In this document: in pieces, positions 21,792 to 33,244 of the stretch
Layout of the letters: every line of letters starts with the position of its first letter
Numbering within the stretch: position 1 is the first letter of the stretch
NCBI RefSeq assembly: GCF_018294505.1
Contig: NC_057800.1
Coordinates: 473,089,126 to 473,153,125, forward strand
DNA length: 64,000 bases
Reading direction: 5' to 3'
Source: Triticum aestivum
Taxonomy: Eukaryota > Streptophyta > Magnoliopsida > Poales > Poaceae
The notes under the pieces: generated by a model
The model's database searches: none
Seen by the model: the letters and a program-made list of their open reading frames with translations, nothing else
Told to the model about the DNA's origin: nothing
Translations under genes and position numbers: made by a program

Positions 21792-23975
21792 CTAGTTCTT
21801 CTTCTTCGGGATCCACACCATCTTGATGGGAATCCTCGGTGTTGTAGTTGTACTTGATGAAGTGGAACTTGAAGTAGTATTGGGAACCCACTTGACCAAG
21901 GCCTTAGGAGCTTCTTCAAATGCATCAATTTCCTCTTGAAGCTTGTCCTTGCCTTTTTGCTTGTGGTCTTGTGGTGGAAGATCATCTTGAGCTTGTGTCC
22001 CTTTGAGAGAAGTAGGATCATACTTCTCTTGTTGAGGAACAAACTTCGTCTTGGGGTATTGATCTTCTTCCCACTCAACTCCATTGGCATTGAACTTTCA
22101 TTCAAAACCAACACCTTGGTTCTTCCGGTGCCTTCCTTGCTTGAGTACAATTTCCTCGAATTGCTTACTTCCGGCAAGGCTCTTGTAAACACCTTTCTCT
22201 ATAATTCCCTTCAATAAGCTATTTTCTTGCTCAAGTGTAACTTGGCTAAGAGAATCATTAGTGCAATCAAGAGAACTACTAGAAGCAACAATATTGGATT
22301 TAGCATGATTATTGTTACTACTAGAGGAAGAATATTTCTTGTTCTTGTTACTAGACATGACTTGAGGCATGTAAGTGGATAAGAGTAAATGCTTGGCAAT
22401 ATAAGAAGAACTTTTCTTGCGAAGATCATTATTGATTGCTTTTAAGAACTCATGCTCTTGCTCAAGGTTGAGGTTTTCAAAGCGTAATTTCTCATGAGTC
22501 CTTAAAAGTTCTCGATGATCTCCTAAGATAGTTTCATGAGCTAACTTAAGAGTGTTTAGTTCTTTAGTTAGAGACTCAATCTTCTCCTTATCATTGTCAT
22601 TCGTTTTATCTTGATTAGCATGATTAATTGACGTTTCATCATAGTATTCATCACTAGAGTTGTAAACAAGTAAATCATCATCACCTAACAAGTCATCTTC
22701 ATCACTATTGAAATCAACATACTCAGGGTGTGATACCTTTAGGCCTTTAGCCATGAAGCATGTTCCACCTCCTTCATTTGGTGAGTCAAATATGTCGTAG
22801 GAGTTGGTTGTCACAAGTGCTAGACCGGCAACACCTTCATCTTGAGTATATTCGGAGTCGGAGTGATAGCTTCTCTCGGAGTGGTTGTCGGAGTCAGAGC
22901 CGGATACCCATTCACCAACATGAGCTTGATGTCTTCGTTTTGTGTAGCTCCTTGATGACTTGTCCTTTCTTTATGAATCCTTGCTTCTCCGTGAGGGTCT
23001 TCGTTCATAACGATCATCACTACTCCTTGTTTCTCTAGATGGTGATTCTTCTCTTCTACTTCTTATCTTGGGAGAATCTTCTCTTCTCTTGTAGGGGGGC
23101 GTACACTCATTGGAATAGTGTCCGGGCCTTCCACAATTGTAGCAATTTCGCTCTCGACTAGAAGATCTTTTGTCATTGTAGGACCTTGACTTGGAGCTTC
23201 TCTCTTTGCTTCTACTCTTGTAGAACTTGTTGAAGTTCTTCACCATTAAGCTCAATTCTTCATTGAAGGTTTGTTTCTCACTCGATGATATGGGGGCTTC
23301 ACATGAGGATTTTTAAGCACCACTTGATTTGTTGTGAAGTTCCTCTTTATCCTTGAGTGACATCTCATGAGCAACAATTCTTTCGATGACTTCCGTTGGC
23401 TTGAGATCTTTGTAATTGGGCATCATTTGGATCAATGTGCACACGGTATCATATTTTCCATCCAAGGCTCTTAGGATCTTCTTGATGATGAATCTATCGG
23501 TCATCTCTTCACTCCCTAAGCCGTCAATCCCATTTGTGATAAGAGCAAGCCTAGAGTACATTTCAGCGACACCTTCACCATCCTTCATTTTGAACTTGTC
23601 AAGTTGACTTTGAAGCACATCCAATCTGGATTCCTTGACGGAGTCGGTACCTTCGTGCATATCAATCAAAGTATCCCAAATTTCCTTTGCATTCTCAAGA
23701 CGGCTGATTTTGTTGAATTCTTCGGGGCACAATCTGTTGAAGAGGATATCACAAGCTTGAGCGTTGTATTGCGGCATCTTCAACTCTTCCGCGGTAGCTT
23801 CATGGTTCGGTTCTTTCCCATCAAAGCATTCACCTTGCAAGCCAATACACACAATAGCCCAAATGGCGTGGTTATGAACAAGAATATGCATTTTCATCTT
23901 ATGCTTCCAACTAGCAAAATTAGTGCCATCAAAGTAAGGACCTCTACGGTGATAATTTCCCTCGCTAGACGCCAT
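21792..23975 (-). pseudogene. gag: U gag (copia type, UBN2-like) with zinc knuckle, three internal stops
   Basis: ATG 23975 on the minus strand (MASSEGNYHRRGPYFDG). The first 220 residues have the copia gag shape: the FDGTNFASWKHKM entry, IWDTLIDMHEG, and a helical end. TAA at 23313-23315 interrupts, then a basic Arg/Ser stretch carries the CCHC knuckle CYNCGRPGHYSNEC (about 23095-23145). TAA 22971-22973 interrupts again, followed by an acidic stretch and a long coiled coil (KIESLTKELNTLKLAHE). TGA 22098-22100 is the third stop, and the frame finally ends at TAG 21792-21794. All pieces share one frame of 728 codons. Gag packages element RNA. Three nonsense codons make this copy inactive, and no protease or integrase follows. 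Confidence 0.9.
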
Positions 23976-24046
23976 AATCTCCTAGGTTGTGAAACCAAGG
24001 CTATGATCACCAATAGCTATGGAAATCAAAGCAAATGGAGACCAAA

Positions 24047-24058
24047 GCTCTGATACCA
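24047..24058 (-). promoter_or_regulatory. U primer binding site (initiator Met tRNA)
   Basis: Minus strand TGGTATCAGAGC, two bases inside the 5' LTR edge, a perfect complement of the plant initiator Met tRNA 3' end. It fixes the element orientation. Confidence 0.93.
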
Positions 24059-24060
24059 CT

Positions 24061-25747
24061 TGTAGGATCGAAAGTATGTCTAGAGGGGGGTGATTAGACT
24101 ACTTGACAAAATAAAAATCTAGCCTTTTCCCAATTTTAGTTCTTGGCAGATTTTAGCTATCTTAGCACAAGTCAAGCAATCTCCACACAATTCAAGCAAG
24201 CATGCAAAAGAGTATATGAGCAGCGGAAAGTAAAGCATGCAACTTGCAAGAATGTAAAGGGAAGGGTTTGGAGGATTCAAACGCAATTGGAGACACGGAT
24301 GTTTTTGTCGTGGTTCCGATAGGTGGTGCTATCGTACATCCACGTTGATGGAGACTTCAACCCACGGAGGGTAACGGTTGCGCGAGTCCACGGAGGGCTC
24401 CACCCACGAAGGGTCCACGAAGAAGCAACCTTGTCTATTCCATCACAGCCGTCGCCCATGAAGGACTTGCCTCACTAGCGGTAGATCTTCACGAAGTAGG
24501 CGATCTCCTTGCCCTTACAAACTCCTTGGTTCAACTCCACAATCTTGTCGGAGGCTCCCAAGTGACACCTAGCCAATCTAGGAGACACCACTCTCCAAGA
24601 AGTAACAAATGGTGTGTTGATGATGAACTCCTTGCTCTTGTCCTTCAAATGATAGTCTCCCCAACACTCAACTATCTCTCACAGGATTTGGATTTGGTGG
24701 AAAGAAGATTTGAGTGGAAAGCAACTTGGGGAAGGCTAGAGATCAAGAGTCATATGGTTGGAATGGAATATCTTGGCCTCAACACAAGTGTAGGTGGTTC
24801 TCTCTCAGAAAATGTATATTCGAAGTGTAGGTATGTTCTGATGGCTCTGTCCACGAATGAAGAGTGGGTGGAGGGGTATATATAGCCTCCACACAAAATC
24901 TAACCGTTACACACAATTTGCCAAACTCGGTGGTACCGAATGGTTAAACTCGGTCGGACCGATTCAGCAAATCTAGTGACCGTTAGGATTTTTGGTGGGA
25001 CTAAGATGCAACTCGGTAGGACCGATATGGTTAGGGTTAGGGCATAACGTAATCTCGATGTGACCGATTACACAAACTCGGTGGGACCTATTTTGGTAAT
25101 AAGCTAACCAGGGAGTTGGTCAGGTAAACTCGGTGGGACCGATTCGCTCATCTCAGTGAGCCCGAAATGTTACAAAAGGGAAACAGAGAGTTTACATTGC
25201 AATCTCGGTGGGACCGATCGCTCATCTCGGTAAGACCGAAACGTTACGAAGGGAAACAGAGAGATTACAATCCCATCTCGGTGAGACCGAGATCCCTATC
25301 AGTGAGACCTATTTGCCTAGGGTTTGTGGCAGTGGCTATGACATTTGAAACTCGGTGGTGCCGGATAGAAAGAATCGGTGGGGCTGAGTTTGACTTTTGG
25401 TTTAGGTCATATGTGGATGTGGGAAGGTAGTTGAGGGTTTTGGAGCATATCACTAAGCACTTTGAGCAAGCAAGCCATTAAGTAACACCTCATCCCTCCT
25501 TGATAGTATTGGCTTTTCCTATAGACTCAATGTGATCTTGGATCACTAAAATATAAAATGTAGAGTCTTGAGCTTCAAGCTTGAGCCAAACTTTTTGTCC
25601 TTAGAATTTTGAGGGATCAACTTTCCTCATCCTTGCCATGCCATTCATTGAGCTTTTCCTGAAATAATAATCATGGAATAATGTTAGTTCAATGAGCTAT
25701 ATGTTGTTAGGAATTACCAAAACCACCCAGGGATAGTTGCACTTTCA
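24061..25747 (-). repeat. U 5' LTR (right copy, 1687 bp)
   Basis: Same length as the left copy, with scattered substitutions. TATA at 24877-24885 (minus), palindrome array at about 24925-25390. Several palindromes are degraded relative to the left copy. Confidence 0.94.
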
Positions 25748-25752
25748 ATAAT
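25748..25752. repeat. Target-site duplication of U, right (ATAAT)
   Basis: Matches 15760-15764 exactly. Confidence 0.92.
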
Positions 25753-26761
25753 TTATAATACATGTCACTCTTGATTCATTTCCCTTCCCGGTACACCGCC
25801 AGAGGCATTCATGTAGAGTCATATTTTTTTCTAGTATCGAGTTGTAATCATTGAGTTGTAAATAAATAGAAGAGTCATGTATAATCATTAATAGAGCATT
25901 GTCCCAAATAAAAAAAGAGAAAGGCCAAATAAAAAAGGCCAGAAAAAAGAAAAAGAAAAGAAATAAAAAGGGGCAATGCTACTATCTCCTTTTCCACACT
26001 TGTGCTTCAAAGTAGCACCATGGTCTTTATGATAGAGAATCTCTTGTTTTGTCACTTTCATATACTAGTGGGAATTTTTCATTAAGAACTTGGCTTGTAT
26101 ATTCCAACAATGGGCTTCCTCAAATGCCCTAGGTCTTCGTGAGCAAGCAAGTTGGATGCACACCCACTTAGTTTCTTTTGTTGAGCTTTCATACATTTAT
26201 AGCTCTAGTGCATCTGTTCCATGGCAATCCCTACTCCTTGCATTGACATCAATTGATGGGCATCTCCCTAGCCCGTTGATTAGCCGTGTCAATGTGAAAC
26301 TTTCTCCTTTTTTGTCTTCTCCACATAACCCACATCATCATATTCTATTTCACCCATAGTGCTATATCCATGGCTCACGCTCATGTATTGCGTGAAGGTT
26401 GAAAAAAGTTTAAGATTACTAAAGTATGAAAAAATTGCTTGGCTTGTCATCGGGGTTGTGCATGATGAGAGCATTCTTGTGTGACGAAAATGGAGCATGC
26501 CCAAACTATATGATTTTGTAGGGATGAACTTTCTTTTGACATGTTATTTTGAGAAGACATGATTGCTTAGTTAGTATGCTTGAAGTATTATTATTTTTAT
26601 GTCAATATTAAACTTTTGTCTTGAATCTCTCGGATCTGAATATTCATGCCACGATAAATAAAATTACATTGAGAATTATGCTAGGTAGAATTCCACATCA
26701 ACAATTCTGTTTTTATCATTTACCTACTCGAGGACGAGCAGGAATTAAGCTTGGGGATGCT
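25753..26761 (+). mobile_element. W1 internal domain, right fragment
   Basis: Non-coding sequence parallel to W2 at 61970-63012, ending in the polypurine tract. It includes an A/G-rich stretch near 25905-25970. No gene is seen. Confidence 0.9.
26741..26761 (+). promoter_or_regulatory. W1 polypurine tract
   Basis: GGAATTAAGCTTGGGGATGC plus T directly precedes the LTR start. The 15-base core AAGCTTGGGGATGCT recurs inside the W internal domain and inside the W ORF. Confidence 0.8.
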
Positions 26762-27593
26762 TGATACGTCTCCAACGTATCTATAATTTTTTATTGTTCC
26801 ATGCTATTATATTATCTGTTTTGGATGTTTAATGGGATTTAGTATACACTTTTATATTATTTTTGGGACTAACCTACTAACCCAAGGCCTAGTGCAAATT
26901 GCTGTTTTTTTGCCTATTTCAGTGTTTCGCAGAAAAGGAATATCAAACGGAATGAAACCTTCGGGAAAGTTATTTTTGGAACAAACCTGATCCAGGGGAC
27001 TTTGAGTAGACCTCAAGAAAGAAACGATGTGGTCGGGAGGCAGGGAGGCGCGCCTGCCCCCTGGCGCGCCCCCCACCCTCGTGGGCCCCTCGCAGCTCCA
27101 CCGACCTACTTCTTCCTCCTATATATATCCATATACCCCGAAAACATCCAGGAGCACCATGAAACCCTATTTCCACCGCCGCAACCTTCTGTACCCAAGA
27201 TATCCCATCTTGGGGCCTTTTCCGGAGCTCCGCCGGAGGGGGAATCGATCACGGAGGGCTTCTACATCAATACCATAGCCTCTCCGATGATGTGTGAGTA
27301 GTTTACCACAGACCTTTGGGTCCATAGTTATTAACTAGGTGGCTTCTTATCTCTCTTTGGATCTCAATACAAAGTTCTCCTCGATCTTCTTGGAGATCTA
27401 TTTGATGTAATTCTTTTTGCGGTGTGTTTGTCGAGATCCGATGAATTGTGGGTTTATGATCAAGTTTATCTATGAACAATATTTGATTCTTCTCTGAAAT
27501 CTTTTATGCGTGATTTAAATATCTTTTACGCTACTTTGCTGCATTACCCTTTCCTCTTCAAGGGAAAACCAACACAGTGCTCAAGAGGTAGCA
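26762..27593 (+). repeat. Single LTR shared by W1 and W2, internally deleted (832 bp)
   Basis: It starts TGATACGTCTCCAACGTATC and ends GAGGTAGCA, 11 nt before the primer binding site. A TATA box (CTATATATAT) is at 27119-27128. Left of it is the W1 polypurine tract and right of it the W2 primer site, so one LTR serves two internal domains. Compared with the copy at 63013, at least 212 bp are missing after position 27526. Confidence 0.85.
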
Positions 27594-27604
27594 AGAAGGA
27601 TTTC

Positions 27605-27622
27605 TAGCGCCATTGCCGGGGA
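27605..27622 (+). promoter_or_regulatory. W2 primer binding site
   Basis: TAGCGCCATTGCCGGGGA. The W3 equivalent begins TGGCGCC, so one mutation is visible here. The tRNA partner is not assigned with confidence. Confidence 0.65.
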
Positions 27623-27849
27623 GATGTACGAACAAGTCAAGACATACCAAGTACCCATCACAAATTCTTATCCCTCGCATTACATTACTTGCCATTTGCC
27701 TCTCGTTTTCCTCTCCCCCACTTCACCTTCGTAGTTTTATTCACCCTTCTTCTGTTCGTCTTTTCGTTTGCTTTGATGTCTTACTTGGCTCGTTTGCTGT
27801 TTGTTTGGAATAGTTGTTTATTTATTGCCAAATAGAGAACCTAAGATCT

Positions 27850-28239
27850 ATGGATCCTCATCCACTTGCTAATCTTTTTAAGAAATCCAATTATGATGAA
27901 CCAATTGCTAGTGAGTTTTGTGCGCTAGATTATCTTTATGAAGTTTTGCTTGAAATTCGTGAATCTGAAAATTGTGATAAAGTACTTTATGGAGTGATTC
28001 ACGATGGATCTTTGAATAAAAAGCATGATTGCAATGATGGTAGTATAAATTCTATTAATGTCAATTGTTCTTATAATATGCAAAACCCTAAGCTTGGGGA
28101 TGCTAGTTTTGCTATGTCTACTACTTGTTGCAATGATCATGATTGGGGTGATTCTTCTTTTGATCTTGAAAATTTATTTAAGCCCCATGATAAATATGAG
28201 ATTGATAATAATGTTTGCAATAATATTGAAAGTGGGTTT
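27850..28239 (+). pseudogene. W2 ORF, 5' half (split by V)
   Basis: ATG 27850 opens a 130-codon stretch (MDPHPLANLFKKSNYDEP) that is cut by V within a Gly-Phe codon pair. The reading frame resumes without loss at 41477. The protein is acidic and Asn/Asp/Cys-rich, with no known domain. An AAGCTTGGGGATGCT copy lies inside the coding sequence at 28090-28104. It is the only ORF of the family I can find; W3 holds a diverged relative at 59456-59974. It is neither gag nor pol, and its function is unknown. Confidence 0.7.
28235..28239. repeat. Target-site duplication of V, left (GGTTT)
   Basis: GGTTT precedes the V LTR and is repeated at 41472-41476. Confidence 0.93.
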
Positions 28240-28787
28240 TGATGAAGCTATGTACCTAGGGTAGGGTCATGGACCTATCCTTACTGCCCTACCCAAGGAC
28301 ATCTCTAGAAGAAATCACCTTTCAATCGACTTGGAGGTGTTCCACTTGACAGACTCGAAGACACTCGACCAGGAAGCAATCACCTGACCAAGATCCAACC
28401 ACTCGACAGCCAGGAGACCTAAAGTCACTCCACACGCTAACGGTTGGTCATTAAGTAGCTTTTATGGTCATCATAGCACTTTATTACTAGCGTTACCAGT
28501 AACACCCTGCCTTAATGTACATTGAACCCTTTGTAACATGGGCTGGCCGGGGTCCTGGAACACTCTATATAAGCCACCCCCCTCCTCTGAGACAAGGGTT
28601 CGCACCCCTGTAATTCATACTCGCATAATCTAGTCGACCGCCTCCGGGCTCTGAGACGTAGGGCTATTACTTCCTCCGAGAAGGGCCTGAACTCGTAAAC
28701 CTTGCGTTCTTACAACTTCTCCATAGCTAAGATCTTGCCCCTCCATACTTACCCCCCTACGCTACTGTCAGACTTAGAACCACGACA
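28240..28787 (+). repeat. V 5' LTR (548 bp)
   Basis: TGATGAAGCTATG ... ACCACGACA. TATA box TATATAAG at 28566-28573. Confidence 0.95.
28566..28573 (+). promoter_or_regulatory. V LTR TATA box
   Basis: TATATAAG, conserved in the 3' LTR at 41250-41257. A start about 30 nt downstream would begin the genomic RNA. Confidence 0.75.
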
Positions 28788-28789
28788 GT

Positions 28790-28807
28790 TGGCGCCCACC
28801 GTGGGGC
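28790..28807 (+). promoter_or_regulatory. V primer binding site
   Basis: TGGCGCCCACCGTGGGGC, two bases after the LTR. Sites of the TGGCGCC type are usual for this gypsy branch; the tRNA is not assigned. Confidence 0.8.
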
Positions 28808-28861
28808 AGGTGTTTTAGCGTTTTTTTGGAGGAGTTGCGATCTTTTCCGACCCGAATCATC

Positions 28862-30178
28862 ATGGTTTTCGGCGGAGTTTCGGTGGAGGGCCGCGAGATC
28901 CGTCTCGGCGCGCTCACGTTCATCGCCGACGACTCCGCGTGGCTTCAGGAGGCCCCGCTCAACATGGACGCACTCCCTGTCTGCGGGGCAACGCACTTTA
29001 GCGCGTGCGTCCGCGGCGTTCTCCTGCGGCAACCGCCGACCCCCTATCGGTCGGCTCCTGTGTTGTCCTCCCTCCCTGTTTCCCGCCGACGCAAGCGCTC
29101 TGGTCGGTCGAGACTTCAGCCATGGGTGAGACACGCAGTGGCACGCCAGTCGGCCACCCCTCAAGTTGCGGCGATCGAGCCTGACGAATCCCTCTACGGC
29201 CTGTTCGACCTGTCGACTGGCTCCGCAGAGACTGCATCCGAGTGCGACTGCAGTGATCCGGCGGCGGAGGTTCTGATGGTCGATGGACCGCCCAGTCCTC
29301 CAGGTTTTACCCGCACCGACGGAGGCGCAGGTGGAGGCGGCCCGTCGCGTCCCCATGAGGAGTATCTTCCCGAGCCTCTCACGTCGCTGCAGAGAGAAGA
29401 ACCTCGCCGCCGGAACATGGATGCACTACACACTCCTATCGTTGGAGAAACCCTCGTGGATCGTGCCTTGGAAGACGCGCGCCTGGCAAACTTGGCCGAG
29501 CGCACTCGACTGGAGAACCTCCAGCGAGCACTCCACGAGCGTGCGCGACAACGGGTTCCCGAATCCAATCGACGTCAGCTCTTCCCGCCCCCGCAGGTAT
29601 ATCAAACTCCGATTCAGAATTTAGCAGCTGCAGCCCGCATAGCAGAGTCGATTCAGCCTTCCCAGTCGAAGGCTGGCAGAGGCTTGCTGCAGATCAGAGC
29701 GTTACTCCGGGCAGCAGGAGACCAGAATTTCATTGTTTCTCAGTCGCGGAACAGGATTCATAGCAGATCCGTTGCTGTAGACACAGTCCAGTCGGCCCAT
29801 AGCCCGAGATCGCCCCTGAGGCGTGAGGGACGTGGAGACCGACGTAATCCATATGAGAACTGTGAGCAGTATGATCACCGATTGGATCGTAATGACCGAT
29901 GTCCAGTGCCCACCCCTCCCCCGAGGAGCAGGTCGTATGCACCTCGACGGCAAGATGACAGGCGCCTTCATAGTGTTGGGCCAAGGATTCCAGTCGACCC
30001 CAGGGAACCAGGATTTGATGCGAGATCCATTCTCGTTCAAGGTTTGGTCGACAGGAACAGAGCTCACCGCGAAGGTCATGACAGAGATGCACCTACCAGT
30101 GGCAGAGTACACGTTTCGGGGCCAGAGTGCTTTAGCAGAGCCATCAGGGCCGCTGTGATTCCCCCAACTTCAGTTTAG
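28862..30178 (+). pseudogene. gag: V gag, N-terminal part
   Basis: ATG 28862 (MVFGGVSVEGREIRL) is preferred over an upstream in-frame TTG. The frame runs 438 codons. It begins with a globular-looking region, then Pro/Arg-rich linkers and a helical stretch near 29450-29560 (LVDRALEDARLANLAERTR). It ends at TAG 30176-30178 because of a one-base indel in a C run near 30160. Directly downstream, in the next frame, the conserved gag core begins. The long variable N-terminus before the core is usual for Tat-type gag. Confidence 0.85.
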
Positions 30179-31346
30179 CGACTGGAGTCAGTAAGTTCAC
30201 TGGTGAGTCCAAACCCGATACTTGGCTTGAAGACTACCGAGTGGCCGTCCAGATCGGCGGCGGCAATGATGAAGTGGCCATGAAGCATCTGCCTCTCATG
30301 TTGGAGGGCTCGGCCAAAGCGTGGCTGAATCAGTTGGCACCCAGCAGCATTTACACTTGGAAGACCTCGCCCAAGTGTTTGTCACCACATTTGAGGGAAC
30401 ATGCAAACGACCGGCAGGGCTGACGGAACTGCGGTCTTGCGTGCAGAAGCCGAATGAAACTTTGAGGGACTACATCCAAAGGTGGATCATGTTGCATCAC
30501 ACAGTTGAGAATGTGCCCGACCACCAAGCGGTTTGTGCCTTCAAAGAAGGCGTTAAGTACAGAGAACTGAATCTGAAGTTCGGTCGAACCGGAGATATGT
30601 CTCTGAATCGGATGATGGAGATTTCCACCAAGTACGCCAATGGTGAAGATGAGGATCGACTCAGGAGTGGCAAGCTCAAGACAGTCGCTCAAGAAGCCGG
30701 AGGAAATTCCAATCGGAAACAGAAGCTGAAAGCCGAGCCAGGTGCTCCTGGGGAAGCCTTGGCTGTGACTCAAGGAAAATTTAAGGGGAAGCCCAAAGGA
30801 CCTTGGAACCCCAAGAAAGTTAAAGACCAAGACGGAAAAGATGTGTTGGATTTGTCGTGTCACATCCACACAAAGAAAGATGAAGAGGGTAATTTCATTT
30901 ACCCGAAACATACCACTCGACAGTGTCGACTCTTGATCCAGCAGTTCCAGGGCAAGCAGCCCAAAGATAAGGAAAAGGAGTCGGACAAAGTTGAGGACAA
31001 GGAGGATAGTGATGATGGATACCCCCAGGTTAATTCCACCCTGATGATTTTTGCTGATGTTGAAAGCAAAAGTCGACTGAAAGTTATCAACCGAGAGGTG
31101 AATATGGTTGCTCCGACGACACCCAATTATCTGAAGTGGTCTCAGACTGCCATAACATTCGACCGGTCCGATCACCCAACGCACATCGCCACCCCTGGGA
31201 GGCAAGCTTTGGTGGTCGACCCAGTTGTTGAAGGCACTCGACTGACCAAAGTCTTGATGGATGGAGGCAGTGGTTTGAACATATTATATGCTAAGACATT
31301 GAAAGGGATGGGCATTCCGATGTCTAGACTCAGTGCCAGTAAATGA
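30179..31346 (+). pseudogene. gag: V gag core and protease, frameshifted
   Basis: The Retrotrans_gag core starts around 30180 with KFTGESKPDTWLEDYRVAV in one frame. A second indel near 30360 moves it to another frame, where LEDLAQVFVTTFEGTCKRP continues. A Lys-rich basic segment follows, and a Cys/His stretch near 30855-30930 may be a degenerate knuckle. The protease motif is MDGGSGLNILY near 31257-31290, where gypsy elements usually have DTG or DSG; DGGS is a known Tat variant. A third frameshift near 31340 ends this frame at TGA 31344-31346. Confidence 0.85.
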
Positions 31347-33244
31347 GTTTCCATGGAGTCATTCCTGGGAAGAAGGCTGAATCACTCGGCCAGATTGCTC
31401 TTGATGTGGTTTTCGGTGATTCCAAGAATTACCACAAGGAAAGGTTGACATTTGAAGTTGTAGACTTCTAGAGTGCCTACCATGCTATTTTGGGCAGGCC
31501 GGCTTATGCACGCTTCATGGCCCGACCATGTTATGTGTATCTCAAATTGAAGATGCCTGGCCCCAAAGGTGTGATCACTATTACGGGCAATCGGAAGAAA
31601 GCGGAAGAATGTTTTCAGAAAGGTTCGAAGATCGCCGATGCTCAGATGGCAGTGGTGGAGTTACAGGAATAACAGAAGACTGCAGACCCGAGTGATTTGT
31701 TGCAAGCCAAGAAGCCCGCTACAGAATCAGCTTTTCAGTCGACTGGCGATACGAAGACTGCTCACATCCACCCGACTAACCCCAGCGCTGTTCCGACTCA
31801 TATCTCGACAACACTCGACTCCAAATAGGAAGAAGCGCTCATCCAGTTCCTCTGTGAGAACTGGGACATTTTCGCATGGAAGCCTTCTGACATGTCGGGT
31901 GTTCCCAGGGGGCTGGCTGAGCACCGCCTAAGAGTCGACTCAAAAGTAAAACCTGTCAAGGAACATCTCCGACGGTTCGCCGTCCAGAAGAGAAAGGCCA
32001 TTGGTGAGGAGGTGGCTCGGCTCTTAGCAGCGGAGTTCATCCGAGAAATTTACCACTCCGAGTGGCTCGCCAACGTTGTCATGGTCCCCAAGAAGGACAA
32101 GCCACTTCGCATGTGCATTGACTTTAAACATATCAATCGGGCCTGCCCGAAAGATCATTTTCCTCTCCCCCGCATCGATCAGATAGTCGACTCGACTGCG
32201 GGATGTGAGCGACTGTCTTTTTTAGACGCCTATTCTGGGTCCCATCAGATCCGTCTGTATGGACCTAACGAGATCAAGACAACTTTCATCACTCCATTCG
32301 GGTGCTTCTGTTATGTTACCATGCCGTTCGGCCTCAAGAATGCCGGAGCCACATTCATGAGGATGATTCAGAAGTGTTTACTCACTCAAATAAGTCGGAA
32401 TGTGGAAGCATACATGGATGATATTGTGGTCAAGTCACGGAAGGGTTCCGACCTGTTGACTGACCTTGCTGAAACCTTTGCCAACCTCAGGAGGTATGAT
32501 ATCAAGCTTAATCCATCAAAGTGTACATTCGGAGTTCCTGGCGGAAAATTACTTGGTTTTCTCGTTTCCGAACGGGGAATCGACGCCAATCCAAAAAAAG
32601 TTGGCACTATACTCCGAATGAAAAGTCCTGTGCGAGTGCACGACGTCCAGAAGCTTACTGGTTGCTTGGCCGCCCTAAGTCGATTCATATCTCGTCTCGG
32701 TGAAAAGGCATTGCCTCTTTACCGATTGATGAAGAAGTCCGACAAGTTCGAGTGGACTCCTGAAGCTGATGCAGCGTTTGCAGAGCTCAAAGCTCTGCTC
32801 TCCACCCAGCCGGTGCTTGCTGCCCCAATCGGCAAGGAGCCTTTGCTGCTTTACATTGCAGCCACAGGACAAGTCGTCAGTACGGTACTTACGGTCGAGC
32901 GGGAAGAAGAAGGGAAAACCTTCAAAGTTCAGCGCCCAGTATATTATATTTCTGAAGTCTTGACCCCATCGATGCAAAGATATCCTCACTATCAGAAGCT
33001 TGTATACGGGATTTATATGGCCACAAAGAAAGTTGCTCACTACTTCTCTGATCATTCCATTACAGTTGTCAGCGACGCTCCATTGTCAGAGATCCTGCAT
33101 AACAGGGATGCAACTGGTCGAGTGGCAAAATGGGCGATTGAACTCCTTCCCCTAGATATCATGTTTGAGGCAAAGAAAGCTATCAAGTCCCAGGCAATTG
33201 CAGATTTCGTCGCTGAGTGGATTGAACAGCAGCTGCCGACTTAG
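31343..33244 (+). pseudogene. pol: V protease end, reverse transcriptase and RNase H
   Basis: One frame holds from ATG 31343 to TAG 33242-33244, interrupted by stops at 31469, 31670 and 31826. RT landmarks are in order: MVPKKDKPLRMCIDFKHIN, SFLDAYSGSHQI, MPFGLKNAGATFMR, and the catalytic box YMDD at 32411-32422. The thumb and connection regions follow, then pol RNase H (LLYIAATGQVVSTVL, PVYYISEVLT, KLVYGIYMATKKVAHYF). RT copies element RNA to DNA. The first RNase H acidic positions look altered, as is usual where a second RNase H follows. Confidence 0.93.

Larger units (their letters stand above)
15765..25747 (-). mobile_element. Element U: Ty1/copia SIRE-like retrotransposon lacking pol
   Basis: U has two 1687-bp LTRs and lies on the minus strand: a TGGTATCAGAGC primer binding site adjoins the right LTR and a polypurine tract adjoins the left. 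It keeps a copia-type gag with one CCHC knuckle and, at the 3' end, a large extra ORF. Protease, integrase, RT and RNase H are absent. Gag plus a 3' extra ORF fits the SIRE lineage; from memory it resembles the cereal Maximus group, which I could not verify. It must rely on enzymes supplied by relatives. Visible LTR differences (about 4 in the first 95 bases) make it older than T. Confidence 0.93.

Noticed and set aside
24047..24058. tRNA-like sequence TGGTATCAGAGC
   Set aside because: Only the primer binding site; no tRNA cloverleaf around it.
28757..29568. Minus-strand frames opposite the V gag N-terminus
   Set aside because: Shadow frames of the GC-rich gag coding strand.
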